This document shows positions 1-9,086 of a DNA stretch of 64,000 nucleotides, in pieces (position 1 is the stretch's first letter; every line of letters starts with the position of its first letter). The stretch spans positions 62,001-126,000 of the forward strand of contig NZ_JAHUTT010000004.1 of NCBI RefSeq assembly GCF_019209865.1. Reading direction: 5' to 3'. A program made the position numbers and the translations under genes. This DNA comes from Shewanella sp. NIFS-20-20. GTDB lineage: Bacteria; Pseudomonadota; Gammaproteobacteria; Enterobacterales; Shewanellaceae. The notes under the pieces are model-generated. The model was not told where the DNA came from. It saw only the letters and a list, made by a program, of their open reading frames with translations, and made no database searches.

Positions 1-478
1 TACTGAGGGGCATTGGACTATGGCTAAAGTCAACGAAACCCAAGTGTCAGATGCCAACATTGGCCAATCTAAATTGGCGACCAAGGTGTGGCAATCCACC
101 TTAACCCCTGACAAGCTCAGTGTGGTGTCGGTCAAACCCGAAGCATTATCGATTTCTGGGCTGGTGGATTATCTCGATTACCTTAAGATCAACCATCAAG
201 ACTCCAGCCGTTATGAATTGGCTTTATGGCGTAAAGTGATGCAGCCGGTGACGATAGCCGTGATGATGTTAGTGGCGTTGTCGTTTGTGTTTGGCCCATT
301 ACGGACAGTGACCATGGGCGCTCGGGTATTGCTGGGGGTGGTGGCTGGGTTCAGTTTTTATATCAGCAATGAAATCTTTGGGCCAATGAGTTTAGTGTAT
401 AACTTGCCGGCGGCTTTAGGCGCCATCGCTCCGAGTGTGCTATTTACCGGCATTGCTTTCTATTTTATCAGACGTTAA
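1..478 (+). CDS. lptG: LptG, LPS export ABC transporter permease (3' part)
   Basis: The reading frame is already open at base 2, so this is the C-terminal part of a longer gene cut by the window edge; the ATG at 20 is internal. About 158 residues are present. The sequence has the end of the periplasmic beta-jellyroll part ('LTPDKLSVVSVKPEALSISGLVDYLDYL'-like stretch), then the conserved YjgP/YjgQ tail with 'RYELALWRKVMQPV' and three membrane segments ending 'FYFIRR'. LptG pairs with LptF and the LptB ATPase in the inner membrane to extract lipopolysaccharide and push it onto the LptC-A-D bridge. lptF would be expected just upstream, outside the window. LptF is the main alternative, but the tail fits LptG better. 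Confidence 0.9.
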   Translation, partial: TEGHWTMAKVNETQVSDANIGQSKLATKVWQSTLTPDKLSVVSVKPEALSISGLVDYLDYLKINHQDSSRYELALWRKVMQPVTIAVMMLVALSFVFGPLRTVTMGARVLLGVVAGFSFYISNEIFGPMSLVYNLPAALGAIAPSVLFTGIAFYFIRR

Positions 479-484
479 TGGCAT

Positions 485-512
485 TAGGGTCAAGCGTACT
501 CGCTTGACCCTA
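485..512. terminator. Stem-loop between convergent lptG and RDD gene
   Basis: A perfect 12-bp stem (TAGGGTCAAGCG with CGCTTGACCCTA) around a TACT loop lies directly after the lptG stop, facing the convergent RDD gene. There is no clear T run on either side, so a shared bidirectional terminator is an inference from position and stem strength. Confidence 0.6.
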
Positions 513-518
513 GTGATA

Positions 519-1028
519 TTAGGCACCATGCCAATTGCGCATTTGATTGGCTTCTTTCGATAACACCACCACTTCCGAGCGGGTCATCTTATCTTGCAAC
601 GCCTGCTTATCGGCGCTGAGTAGTATGCGTAAATTTCCTAGGCCTAATAACGACCATACGACTCGGGCAAAGGCGGTAATAAAACTTAAGGTTTGACCAT
701 TAGGATGTTGTACCTTGATCCGCCAAGCCCGCATGCCGAGGGTTTGGCCACCTTTACTCCAAAACAAGCTATAAAACATGGCAATAATCAGGGCTAAATA
801 GCCTTGATAAAGGCTGTGGTATAGCGGTGTCTGATTCAACAGATCTGCCACATGTTGATGCGCCCCCATGCTAATTAGCCCCAGGTTAACCAGTGCTGTG
901 AATATACCAAAACCGATTGCGCCAGCTAACATATACACGGCAACCGCCAATAATAGGTCGTAAATACAAGCGCCTAAACGGCGGAAAAAGCCTGCCCGCG
1001 GGCAGTTAGCATGTTCAGGGGTAAGCAT
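519..1028 (-). CDS. RDD family membrane protein
   Basis: A 169-residue integral membrane protein of the RDD family. The N-terminal part has 'RAGFFRRLGACIYDLLLA', which carries the family's Arg-Asp pair in the first helix, and a later helix is followed by 'GQTLGMRAWRIKV', the usual RDD signature. Three or four membrane segments are visible. RDD proteins are small membrane proteins of mostly unclear role, sometimes linked to ion exchange. The ATG at 1028 is preceded by AAGGATGATGT, a good ribosome site. It is the last gene of a minus-strand run (GNAT, DUF486, DUF2960, RDD) with gaps of 14 bp or less. Confidence 0.85.
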   Translation of the reverse strand: MLTPEHANCPRAGFFRRLGACIYDLLLAVAVYMLAGAIGFGIFTALVNLGLISMGAHQHVADLLNQTPLYHSLYQGYLALIIAMFYSLFWSKGGQTLGMRAWRIKVQHPNGQTLSFITAFARVVWSLLGLGNLRILLSADKQALQDKMTRSEVVVLSKEANQMRNWHGA

Positions 1029-1042
1029 ACATCATCCTTGTT

Positions 1043-1294
1043 TTAGATCTCGTCGTCATCGCGTACTAGGTAAATACGACCAAAGCCCATGCGGGCAAAC
1101 TCTTTATCGCGAAAGTCTCGCACAGCCGTATTGCCTTTAGAGGTCATGGCAATTTGCTGCTCCATCATCAAGTGGCGCTTTAAATCAATGCCTTCTTCAG
1201 CGGCCGCCGCTTCGTGGGCGTCGTGGTACTTATCGTAAGCAAAATTAATACGTTTGGTCACACCTTTATAGGTGTAGGCAACTTGTCGAGCCAT
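1043..1294 (-). CDS. DUF2960 family protein
   Basis: An 83-residue soluble basic protein starting 'MARQVAYTYKGVTKRINF'. It matches my memory of the DUF2960 family, which is restricted to Shewanella, Vibrio and relatives and has no assigned function. Charged central helix ('HDAHEAAAAEEGIDLKRHL') and a C-terminal 'DKEFARMGFGRIYLVRDDDE' are visible; no membrane segment or metal motif. AAGGA lies 7 bases before the ATG. It sits 14 bp from the RDD gene and 9 bp from the DUF486 gene, so it is probably co-transcribed with both. Confidence 0.8.
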   Translation of the reverse strand: MARQVAYTYKGVTKRINFAYDKYHDAHEAAAAEEGIDLKRHLMMEQQIAMTSKGNTAVRDFRDKEFARMGFGRIYLVRDDDEI

Positions 1295-1303
1295 GGTGTT
1301 TCC

Positions 1304-1657
1304 TTAAAACTCACTACGGAAAATAAAATAAACGGCCCCTAAGATACACAGTCCAGCCCACAGGTAATCCAGTTTGAGTGGCTCTTTCATGTAGAAAAAA
1401 GCAAATGGCACAAACAGGCTTAGGGTAATGACTTCTTGCAGTATCTTTAACTGGCCTAAATTCATGACAGTGTAACCGATCCGATTAGCCGGTACTTGTA
1501 ATAAATACTCAAAGAATGCGATGCCCCAGCTGACGAGAGCGGCCACTATCCAAGGCTTGCTGTTGAGATCTTTTAAATGACCATACCAAGCAAACGTCAT
1601 AAATACATTGCTTAGGCACAATAAGCCGATGGTGATAAGCGTAGGTGGTAGTGTCAT
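1304..1657 (-). CDS. DMT-superfamily small membrane protein (DUF486)
   Basis: A 117-residue protein with four predicted membrane helices, of the DUF486 family, which is related to the small drug/metabolite transporters. Signature stretches are 'FMTFAWYGHLK', 'SWGIAFFEYLLQVPANRIGY' and 'GQLKILQEVITLSLF'. Substrate is unknown for the family. The ATG at 1657 overlaps the TGA of the upstream GNAT gene by 4 bases, so translation is probably coupled. Confidence 0.85.
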   Translation of the reverse strand: MTLPPTLITIGLLCLSNVFMTFAWYGHLKDLNSKPWIVAALVSWGIAFFEYLLQVPANRIGYTVMNLGQLKILQEVITLSLFVPFAFFYMKEPLKLDYLWAGLCILGAVYFIFRSEF

Positions 1658-2136
1658 AGCGGCATGACCATATAGTGGGGATCATCACAATAACTGCCAA
1701 GGCATTTGCTGGTGGTTGTTTTAATAAACCCCGCCGCTTGCCAATAACTCGCTGCGCCTTGAATAGCAATTAAACTCATGCTGTTTAGTTGCTGGGCCTG
1801 GGCGAGGAGTTTGAGCTGATTGAGCATTTGTTGAGCGCCGCCTTGACCTCTAATGGCCTGAGATAACGCCATATCATGTAGGTAGAGGGTATCGGGCTGA
1901 GGCATGGCTTCAGTCAGAACTTGATTCAATGCGGGAGGGTGCCCTTGTAGCCAAGGGTGAGCGAGGCAATAGCCCATCACGCAAGAATCTAGACAGACAA
2001 CCAAGCAGGTTTGCGGTGCCACTTGCCATTTGCTTTGCATCACATGCAAAGGTTCAGGTTCAATGGCGTGATAGCATTGCTCTTGAATTGCCATAATGGC
2101 GGGCCAATCGCGTTCTTCAATAGGGCGCAGCTGCAT
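1654..2136 (-). CDS. GNAT family N-acetyltransferase
   Basis: A 160-residue single-domain GNAT acetyltransferase. It opens 'MQLRPIEERDWPAIMAIQEQCY', has the central 'LYLHDMALSQAIRGQGGAQQML' motif A (the RGQGGA loop binds the CoA pyrophosphate) and ends with the strand 'AASYWQAAGFIKT'. The acyl acceptor cannot be told. No strong ribosome site is seen before the ATG at 2136, but the frame and length fit the family. First gene of the run leading to DUF486, DUF2960 and RDD. Confidence 0.85.
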   Translation of the reverse strand: MQLRPIEERDWPAIMAIQEQCYHAIEPEPLHVMQSKWQVAPQTCLVVCLDSCVMGYCLAHPWLQGHPPALNQVLTEAMPQPDTLYLHDMALSQAIRGQGGAQQMLNQLKLLAQAQQLNSMSLIAIQGAASYWQAAGFIKTTTSKCLGSYCDDPHYMVMPL

Positions 2137-2204
2137 AAAATTGGGGTTATCTTGGCGTGAAAAATAGTTAATTGATTATACCCAAGCGCGGCTAAATTGC
2201 GAGG

Positions 2205-2226
2205 GGCCCCATCAGGCGATGGGGCC
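2205..2226. terminator. GC-rich stem-loop after the M32 peptidase gene
   Basis: A perfect 9-bp stem, GGCCCCATC with GATGGGGCC, around a 4-base loop lies just after the minus-strand M32 stop. No T run follows it on that strand, so it may be a weak or Rho-assisted terminator or an mRNA-protecting hairpin. Confidence 0.45.
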
Positions 2227-2238
2227 AACTGAATGTCA

Positions 2239-3723
2239 CTATAAATAGCGTTGGCGTAAGTGCTTGAGCAAATACTGCGCCGACAAAGTGTCACCACAAG
2301 CATGCTGAATTAACTCGGTGGTTGAGCGCAGTGAACCTTGCTGCCACACGTGTTGCGCGAGCCAGCTAAATATTGGCGCGAGCCCTTGGTTGGCAATGAC
2401 GTTATCGAGCGTTCCTAGGTGCTGCTCCATGGCATAGCGCAATTGCGCTGCCAGCATGGCGCCGAGGCTATAACTTGGGAAATAACCTAACTCACCTAAG
2501 GTCCAATGAATGTCTTGCATGCAGCCATTGCGATAATCGCCATCGGTATTGATGGCCAATAACGATTGCATATTGCTGGACCAAAAGTCGGGTAAGTCAG
2601 CCACGGCTAAGCGGCCATCGATCAATGCTTTTTCGGCATCAAAGCGCAATAAAATATGGCAAGGGTAAGTGACTTCGTCGGCATCGACGCGAATTTTACC
2701 GGCGCGAACGCGAGTATACATATTCGTCAGGCTCGCCAGATCAAACTGACCACCTAAGTGCTGATTAATATCAGCCAAGATTAAGTTTAAAAACCCCTGA
2801 CCGCGTCCGAGTTGCATTTCACAGAATAAGCTTTGGCTTTCATGCACGGCCATCGAGCGGGGTTGTCCGGCCGGTTGACCCGCCCAAGCGGCGGGTAAGC
2901 CCATTTCGTAGAGCGCATGGCCAGTCTCATGGACGGTGCCCATCAAGGCTGAGGTGAAATCTTGCTCATCAAAGCGCGTGGTGAGCCTGACGTCTGTGGG
3001 CACACCGCCGGTGAATGGATGGCTGCTAACATCTAAGCGGCCATGATTAAAATCAAACCCTATGGTTTGCATGACGGTATGACTCAGTTGCTCTTGGGCG
3101 GCGATGGGATAATGCCCTTGCGGCACATGCTGTGGTTCACCGGCTTGTTTGGCCAAAACTAATTGGATTAACTCTGGCAATTGCTGGCGCAAGGGTGCGA
3201 ACCACTGCTCGATTTGTAGCGCGCTGATCCCCGGCTCAAATTTATCGAGCAAGCTGTCATACAGGCTAATCCCGAGCGCTTCACTGCGAATGGTCGCTTC
3301 TTGCTGGGTGAGATAAATGACTTCGCTGAGGTTAGGTTTAAACCCGAGCCAGTCATTGTTTTTTCGTTGTTGGCGCCAGGCTTGTTCGCACTGCAGTCCG
3401 GCGCGAGTCTTAGCTTGTACTAGTGCCGTTGGCACCAGACTAGCCTGTTGGTGTTGGCGCTGCATTTCGTTGAGGTTAGCGCGTTGCTCAAGGGTCAGTG
3501 GCCCTTGCTTGGCCTCAAGAATGGCATCACTGAGCCAAGAGGCGCTGCGCAGATCATGGATATGGCCGCTAAGTGTGGCGAGCGCCTCATGACGCGCCTG
3601 ACTGCCACCATTGGGCATCATGGCAGCTAAATCCCATTCGGCCAATGCATTCACATGCTCAAAGTGGCTGAGGCTGGTGAAGTGCTGTTCGAGTCGTTGG
3701 TAGGTTGCATTTGTGCGAGTCAT
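2239..3723 (-). CDS. M32 family metallocarboxypeptidase
   Basis: A zinc carboxypeptidase of the thermostable carboxypeptidase 1 (Taq) family. The zinc site 'HETGHALYEMG' (HExxH) is present, followed by 'QSLFCEMQLGR' with the expected further acidic ligand region, and 'RAGKIRVDADEVTYPCHILLRFDAE', a strong M32 signature. These cytosolic enzymes remove C-terminal residues from peptides. The open frame extends 52 codons further upstream, but residues before 'MTRTNATYQRLEQHF' look non-conserved; starting at 3723 gives 494 residues, the usual M32 length. It is divergent from the DUF2913 gene. Confidence 0.9.
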   Translation of the reverse strand: MTRTNATYQRLEQHFTSLSHFEHVNALAEWDLAAMMPNGGSQARHEALATLSGHIHDLRSASWLSDAILEAKQGPLTLEQRANLNEMQRQHQQASLVPTALVQAKTRAGLQCEQAWRQQRKNNDWLGFKPNLSEVIYLTQQEATIRSEALGISLYDSLLDKFEPGISALQIEQWFAPLRQQLPELIQLVLAKQAGEPQHVPQGHYPIAAQEQLSHTVMQTIGFDFNHGRLDVSSHPFTGGVPTDVRLTTRFDEQDFTSALMGTVHETGHALYEMGLPAAWAGQPAGQPRSMAVHESQSLFCEMQLGRGQGFLNLILADINQHLGGQFDLASLTNMYTRVRAGKIRVDADEVTYPCHILLRFDAEKALIDGRLAVADLPDFWSSNMQSLLAINTDGDYRNGCMQDIHWTLGELGYFPSYSLGAMLAAQLRYAMEQHLGTLDNVIANQGLAPIFSWLAQHVWQQGSLRSTTELIQHACGDTLSAQYLLKHLRQRYL

Positions 3724-3901
3724 GAGCAATTTTCTAAGGGTGGATAATCGGGTTAGCCTAACATATTCATTGGCTTTGGGCGCTAAATCCAACGCAGGCA
3801 AAAAGGGCGGCGGACTGGCGCTAATGCTCGCACAATTGTGGCTACTGAGATAGCAATATTTAGGGTAAAATGTTGGCATTATTTACTCTGAAGTTTGTTC
3901 T

Positions 3902-4531
3902 ATGTCTTATAACCAAGCGGTATACACGCTCGCGCAAGATGGCTTAGCTGCGCTCGCACAATCGGCGCTGGCCAAGAAGCAGGCGACCCCTGCTCAAGAA
4001 AGTCATTTTTTATGTAATTGGATGGCCGAGTCGCTGAAAAAAAAAGCTTACCCGAAATGTTTGGCTAAAGATCTCACCGGTTGGATCCGCGACGGTCGTA
4101 GCATGGGCGCTGGCGCGCAGCTGACTTCGTTATTGCAACGTATTGAGGCGCAATACCGACAAGTGGCCGAGCAGCAAACTGGGCTTGGAAAGGCGCTGAT
4201 GGCGTGGCTTGACGATTTACAGGCGCAAGGTGTGCTAGTGATCACCGACACTGACGTCAATGGTAAATTAAAGCTTGATAACGATGGCTTGCCGAGTGTG
4301 ATTATTTCCGCTTCTGCCTTGGCCATGGCTGTGGTTGGCGATGAGTTAACCAAACCATTAGCCCTGTATATTCGTGCGGATGAAGCCATGTTAGCCCGCT
4401 CGGCTTTAGCGCATGGATTGTTATTAAGCCAAGGCAACAAGAAAACCACCTTAGTGAAACATCACAAGACATTTCAGGTGTTTCCTAACAATGCCCAGCC
4501 TGAGCTGGTCTTGTTAGTGGCTGCCCTTTAA
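3902..4531 (+). CDS. DUF2913 family protein
   Basis: A 209-residue soluble protein that resembles the DUF2913 family of Shewanella and Vibrio, of unknown function. Visible family-like stretches are 'SHFLCNWMAESLKKKAYPK' near residues 38-56 and 'DLTGWIRDGRSMGAGAQL'. No membrane segment, signal peptide or recognisable catalytic motif is visible. It is monocistronic as far as can be seen, divergent from the M32 gene, and followed by an imperfect inverted repeat (CGTGCCA at 4542, TGGCACG at 4562) that could end transcription. Confidence 0.75.
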   Translation: MSYNQAVYTLAQDGLAALAQSALAKKQATPAQESHFLCNWMAESLKKKAYPKCLAKDLTGWIRDGRSMGAGAQLTSLLQRIEAQYRQVAEQQTGLGKALMAWLDDLQAQGVLVITDTDVNGKLKLDNDGLPSVIISASALAMAVVGDELTKPLALYIRADEAMLARSALAHGLLLSQGNKKTTLVKHHKTFQVFPNNAQPELVLLVAAL

Positions 4532-4579
4532 TCGTGTGTATCGTGCCAGTGCGTGCTGGCATGGCACGAGCGGATGGGG

Positions 4580-4765
4580 TTAGCGCTGGTATGGTTGGGA
4601 TTTTTTACTGAAATATAAAAAAGGCACCAACCACAGCATAATTAAGCTGAAACTCAGATGTTTGGACATGTCCTTGTCGGCAACGAGGTAAGCGGTCAGT
4701 AACATCGCGGCGGCAAAGAGTAGCGCCACAATGATATTCGCCAATTTTGCTTGTTTACATGTCAT
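4580..4765 (-). CDS. Small two-helix membrane protein, unknown
   Basis: A 61-residue frame with two clear hydrophobic segments (about residues 8-29 and 36-52) and a basic tail 'SKKSQPYQR'. I do not recognise a family. The ribosome site before the ATG is poor, so the start, and to a lesser extent the gene, is uncertain. It lies convergent with the DUF2913 gene. Confidence 0.5.
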   Translation of the reverse strand: MTCKQAKLANIIVALLFAAAMLLTAYLVADKDMSKHLSFSLIMLWLVPFLYFSKKSQPYQR

Positions 4766-5138
4766 GCTAGCTAAACCAAAAGAGTTAAGAGATAAGCTCG
4801 AAATATATACTTTTGTTTACATTTTGGCAACAGAAGTTGCGGGGATATGTTGCCGCTTGACTGGCTCTTATCAGCGCGCGCTGTTGGATAGGCTTGGGTG
4901 GCGATAGCCGCAAGGGCTTAGTGCTGAAACCCTATACTCATGGAATACCGCCATACTCACTATTTGTGATAAAGCAATGGGTTAGCCAGCGTTGACGGGT
5001 TGTCAGCGATGTGGATTTATGGAAACAGTAAGGCCGGTTGACCCCGGCCTTAATGGATAGTCGGCTCATGCTAGCCCTGCTAAAGGCCGCAGCTCGCTCA
5101 TCATGATGAGCTTATTTTGATGAGCTTTGAATAGCCGT
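4766..5138. other. Intergenic stretch with two palindromes
   Basis: No gene is seen in these 373 bases. An inverted repeat AAGGCCGG / CCGGCCTT lies at 5030-5051, and a perfect 16-bp palindrome GCTCATCATGATGAGC at 5096-5111 is followed on the plus strand by TTATTTT. The second lies 27 bases beyond the helicase stop and could be a terminator for either strand. The rest shows no repeat or RNA-like structure that I can defend. Confidence 0.5.
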
Positions 5139-6428
5139 TTAGATTTTAGTTTTTTTGCCGCCAGAACCGACTTTGATTTGTACTCGGCGTCCAGTCATGC
5201 TTTTCTCTGCAACAACCTGTGCGGCCGCGTCATCGCTGCGGGCTTTCTTACCAAAGCGGCGGCGCTTTAGTTGCTTCAGTAATAACTCGCGGTTACTCAC
5301 TTCATAGCCTGGCATCATCACCCGTTTAATTTTCTGACCGATTAACTTCTCGATATCGGCAAGGGTGCGCTCTTCTTCACGGCTCACAAACGAGATGGCG
5401 ACCCCAGTTTTGCCGGCGCGACCGGTACGTCCAATACGGTGAACATAATCTTCGGCTAAGAAAGGTAAATCGTAGTTAATCACATACTCAAGATCGGTAA
5501 TATCCAAACCACGAGCAGCGACTTCGGTCGACACCAACACTCGTATCTTACCTTCTTTAAAATCGCGTAAGGCTTTGCGGCGGCTGCCTTGCGCTTTTTC
5601 ACCATGCACCACTGCAGCAGTAATACCGTCAAGATTAAGTTCTTTGACTAAGGTGTCCGCGTCGTCACGGGTGGCGCTAAATACCAATACTCGGTGCCAA
5701 TTTTTACGGCCGATCAGTTCAGACAATAATTCGCGCTTACGACGTTGTTCCACGGGATACACGACTTGGCTAATGGTCGATGCTGTGGTGTTTTGCTTGT
5801 CGACCATGATCATTTTAGGTTTCGTCATGATCTCATCGGCCAGCTTTTTAACCCCGCCAGAGAAGGTCGCAGAAAACATCAAGTTTTGACGCTTCTTATT
5901 GCTCGCTAACAGAATTTTTTGAATATCGGCAATAAAGCCCATATCCAGCATACGATCGGCTTCATCCATCACTAAAAATTCAAGATCGGATAATGTCAGG
6001 TTACAAGCAATCACATGCTCTAATAAGCGGCCTGGAGTGGCAATCACAAAGTCGGCGCCTTGAAGCAATTTTTTGGCTTGAGGCTCCATCTTATTGCCAC
6101 CAAATAAGGTAACGACACGGGTATCTGTATATTGGCTATAAGACTGAATATTTACGGAAATCTGTTCAGCTAATTCACGGGTAGGTGTCAAAATTAACGC
6201 CCGAGTTTTACCTGCTTGTCTAGCTTTTGGGTTATCCAGCATCTTTTGCAGCAACGGCAGGGCGAATGCAGCGGTTTTACCCGTCCCCGTTTGCGCACTG
6301 GCCAGGACATCTTGACCTCGGCGCACCGCCGGAATGGCTTGGCGTTGGACTGGGGTCATGGTCTGGTAGCCACACTCAACGAGTGCGCGTAAAACTTCTG
6401 GGGCAAAACTATAGGCATCAAATTTCAT
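5139..6428 (-). CDS. DEAD-box ATP-dependent RNA helicase, RhlE-like
   Basis: A 429-residue SF2 RNA helicase. All core motifs are visible: Q motif with 'MTPVQRQAIPAV', motif I 'SAQTGTGKT', 'PTRELA', 'TPGR', motif II 'DEAD', motif III 'SAT', 'GLDIT' and motif VI 'HRIGRTGRAG'. It most resembles RhlE, which unwinds short RNA duplexes in ribosome assembly and RNA decay, but the C-terminal tail is short (about 50 basic residues, 'LKRRRFGKKAR'). The ATG at 6428 ('MKFDAYSF') is chosen because AGGA lies 7 bases upstream; the longer frame would need a TTG. Confidence 0.9.
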   Translation of the reverse strand: MKFDAYSFAPEVLRALVECGYQTMTPVQRQAIPAVRRGQDVLASAQTGTGKTAAFALPLLQKMLDNPKARQAGKTRALILTPTRELAEQISVNIQSYSQYTDTRVVTLFGGNKMEPQAKKLLQGADFVIATPGRLLEHVIACNLTLSDLEFLVMDEADRMLDMGFIADIQKILLASNKKRQNLMFSATFSGGVKKLADEIMTKPKMIMVDKQNTTASTISQVVYPVEQRRKRELLSELIGRKNWHRVLVFSATRDDADTLVKELNLDGITAAVVHGEKAQGSRRKALRDFKEGKIRVLVSTEVAARGLDITDLEYVINYDLPFLAEDYVHRIGRTGRAGKTGVAISFVSREEERTLADIEKLIGQKIKRVMMPGYEVSNRELLLKQLKRRRFGKKARSDDAAAQVVAEKSMTGRRVQIKVGSGGKKTKI

Positions 6429-6556
6429 CGGCATATCCTGACTGGGCAAGCTGATGCTATCAGCCTTGCAATTGCGTAAATGCTGGCCAAAAATTGGCGG
6501 CCGCGGATTATAGCAAATTTCCCTATAAAGGGGGAGTCTTACACGAACTTAGTGGC

Positions 6557-7321
6557 TTAATTGAAAATGACCCAAGAGTAACGGCCAATCTCAACGACTA
6601 ACATCATGATAAATAATATTCTTATGACTTTATTACCGCCTTTAAGCGCAATGCGCGTCCCGATTTGCGAGCCAATTAAGGCGCCAATAGCCATCAGTGC
6701 GGCTAACTTGAAATCAAAATAACCGTGACTAACAAACCATACTAAAGCGCTGACATTAAACACGGTTGACAGCACTTGTGATGAGGCCATGGCATGCAAA
6801 AAATCCATGCCAAAGGCGCGGATGTTAGCCAAGGTGGCAAAGGTCAAGGTGGCGGGGCCAAACATGCCTTGATAAAAGCCGAGCATGGCGCCAATCACCG
6901 CGCTCACCACTGATTGGTGGCGACGAAATAAGGGGAGACTGGCTTGATCGCCCATCTTCTTATGACTGATGGTGTAAATAGCCAAAGCAATCATGATCAC
7001 CAATAAGATAGGTTTAAACCAGGTTTCCGAAACATCATCCAATAAGGATGAACCGATAAAGGCAAAAATACAGCCGCAGACCATGGCCGGCAGAATGAGC
7101 TTCCAAGGCAAGGCTAGTGAGAATGCGTAACGGCGAATATTATTGCCACCACTGGCCAGCATCGCGAGTTTATTGGTGCCAATCACCACGGGGATGGCGA
7201 CCCCGGGCATAGCATTAAATAATGCCGGCAGTTGCAACAATCCACCGCCACCGACAGTGGCTTGGGCTATGCCACTAAAGATAGCTATCATGCCTAAATA
7301 GCAATATTCGGTGATAGACAA
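6557..7321 (-). CDS. TSUP (TauE/SafE) family permease
   Basis: A 254-residue inner-membrane protein of the sulfite exporter TauE/SafE family, close to E. coli YfcA in size and pattern. It has about eight membrane segments, the N-terminal glycine-rich 'ATVGGGGLLQLPAL', 'GTNKLAMLASGG' and the second-half repeat 'GFYQGMFGPATLTF'. Substrates of the family are sulfur oxyanions or organic anions; which one applies here cannot be told. The frame begins at a TTG (7321) with AGAGGA about 7 bases upstream. Confidence 0.85.
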   Translation of the reverse strand: MSITEYCYLGMIAIFSGIAQATVGGGGLLQLPALFNAMPGVAIPVVIGTNKLAMLASGGNNIRRYAFSLALPWKLILPAMVCGCIFAFIGSSLLDDVSETWFKPILLVIMIALAIYTISHKKMGDQASLPLFRRHQSVVSAVIGAMLGFYQGMFGPATLTFATLANIRAFGMDFLHAMASSQVLSTVFNVSALVWFVSHGYFDFKLAALMAIGALIGSQIGTRIALKGGNKVIRILFIMMLVVEIGRYSWVIFN

Positions 7322-7673
7322 GGGGCATTCCTCTTAAATTGAATGATACAAGCGTAGTCAAAAGATGAAAACGCAGCCAGCATCGGCCAGATGGCCAAGG
7401 CTTGGGGGTGTGGCGCGTCACTGCGCTGATGGCACCGCTGTCGCTCGGGGCGCAGGGTGATGGCCAACGTTAGCCGGCGTAGGTGTGATCAGCGACTCAC
7501 CCCCTATTCTAGTCGCAGTTAGTGTGTGTCATTGCCGTTATTTACGTGGGCCAAGCCCCTTAGCTAGTTGAGAATTGTGACGCTTAACCAATTGCTTAGC
7601 TGGTGTTGCTGCTAATCTTAGAGCCGATAGTGACCGTATACTAATAAATACTAATTCATCTTGAGATCTCCTT
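7322..7673. promoter_or_regulatory. Divergent intergenic region, TSUP permease / rihA
   Basis: These 352 bases separate two divergent genes and should hold both promoters. Just before rihA there is a direct repeat of ATACTAAT at 7638-7645 and 7648-7655, spaced exactly 10 bp, overlapping the likely promoter. No coding frame looks real here. Confidence 0.4.
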
Positions 7674-8609
7674 ATGACCCTACCGATTATTCTCGACTGC
7701 GATCCTGGCCATGATGACGCCATCGCCATGATCATGGCCCTGGCACATCCTCAGCTTGAGGTTTTGGCTGTCACGACCAGTGCCGGCAATCAAACTCAAG
7801 CTAAAACCTTACATAACGCGTTACGGATTTTGACCTTACTTAATCGTAGCGACATTCCGGTGGCCGCTGGCGCGCAAAAACCGCTGCATCGCCCCCTGAT
7901 TATTGCCGACAATGTCCATGGCGAAACTGGACTCGATGGTCCGGTATTGCCGGAACCCAATTTTGCCGCACAATCTATGCCAGCGTGGGAGTTAATGGCT
8001 AACAAGTTGCGCGAGTCGTTGCAGCCAGTAACGTTAGTGCCGACCGGCCCCCTGACTAACATTGCGATATTGTTGACCTTGTACCCAGAACTTAAGCCTA
8101 AGATTGCCCAGATAGTGCTCATGGGCGGCGCCGCGGGCGTCGGGAATTGGACGCCTGCTGCCGAGTTTAATATTTATGTAGACCCGCAAGCCGCTGACTT
8201 AGTGTTTAGTGCTGGGGTGCCGCTTGTCATGTGTGGTTTGGATGTAACCCATCAGGCGCAAATTTTGGCCGACGATGTCGCTAGAATGCGCGCCATTCAG
8301 AATCCGGTGGCGCAGTGTGTGGCTGATCTCCTCGAGTTTTTTGTTATTTACCATAAAGATCCTAAATGGGGATTTGATGGTGCGCCATTGCATGATCCCT
8401 GCACCATTGCGTGGTTGTTGCAACCTGAGCTATTTGAAGGGCGAGATTGTCATGTCGCCATCGAGACCTGCTCAGAGTTAACCCTTGGCATGACCGTGGT
8501 AGATCGCTACCAGCTAACTGGTCACCCCGCGAATGCCAAAGTGTTATTGGGGGTCGATCGCCAAGGATTTGTGGATTTACTGGCACGCAGTTTATTGGCC
8601 TACGGTTAA
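7674..8609 (+). CDS. rihA: Pyrimidine-specific ribonucleoside hydrolase RihA
   Basis: A 311-residue nucleoside hydrolase with the same length and near-continuous similarity to E. coli RihA. The calcium and active-site motif '[11 protein letters not shown]' is at residues 8-18, with '[11 protein letters not shown]', 'TGPLTNIA', '[15 protein letters not shown]' and '[10 protein letters not shown]' (catalytic His region) following. It cleaves cytidine and uridine to base plus ribose in the cytosol for salvage. It stands alone, 87 bp upstream of the cupin gene. The ATG at 7674 has only a weak ribosome site, but the alignment with RihA fixes this start. Confidence 0.95.
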   Translation: MTLPIILDCDPGHDDAIAMIMALAHPQLEVLAVTTSAGNQTQAKTLHNALRILTLLNRSDIPVAAGAQKPLHRPLIIADNVHGETGLDGPVLPEPNFAAQSMPAWELMANKLRESLQPVTLVPTGPLTNIAILLTLYPELKPKIAQIVLMGGAAGVGNWTPAAEFNIYVDPQAADLVFSAGVPLVMCGLDVTHQAQILADDVARMRAIQNPVAQCVADLLEFFVIYHKDPKWGFDGAPLHDPCTIAWLLQPELFEGRDCHVAIETCSELTLGMTVVDRYQLTGHPANAKVLLGVDRQGFVDLLARSLLAYG

Positions 8610-8696
8610 GCTTTTATCATCAATACTCCTCTGCGTGCAAAAGCGGTCTATGCTAATAAGCAGTTAGCATATTGCTAGTGCTAAGAGGAGTAATGT

Positions 8697-9086
8697 ATGG
8701 CTGTTTTAGGCTTGACTAATAACGGGGTTTGGCAACATCTACGAGCCTTAGAGGATGGGCCAGAAGGCTTATTAATACGCGGCACCTTACCCGTGGATGC
8801 CAATGGGGTTGAGCTGATGTTAGAGCATTGGGATCAAGGCACGTCGGAGCCCAAGCATTATCATCCTGGAGATGACATGACCATAGTGATGGAAGGCATG
8901 ATGGTGGTCCAATGTTATCGCCAGCAAGAGGGTAAATGGGTGGCCGATGGTAGTGAGCGGGTCTACCGTCAAGGCGAAACCGCTTATCTAAAAGCGCAGC
9001 AAGTTCACAGCGTGCGTTATTCTGAAGCGTGTAAGCTGGTGTATATTCACGATGGCCAGTTTGATTTTATTGAGGTGAACGCTTAA
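8697..9086 (+). CDS. Cupin domain protein
   Basis: A 129-residue single cupin beta-barrel. Motif 1 is 'PKHYHPGDDMTIVMEGMMVVQ' in part (two His and a Glu as metal ligands) and motif 2 is 'QVHSVRYSEACKLVYIHDG'. The substrate is unknown. A strong AGAGGAG ribosome site sits before the ATG. Its stop overlaps the stop of the convergent PilZ gene by 4 bases. Confidence 0.8.
   Translation: MAVLGLTNNGVWQHLRALEDGPEGLLIRGTLPVDANGVELMLEHWDQGTSEPKHYHPGDDMTIVMEGMMVVQCYRQQEGKWVADGSERVYRQGETAYLKAQQVHSVRYSEACKLVYIHDGQFDFIEVNA

Noticed and set aside
3317-3592. Plus-strand frames antisense to the M32 peptidase gene
   Set aside because: Rich in Cys, Arg and Ser as expected for antisense of a coding gene; no ribosome site or family.
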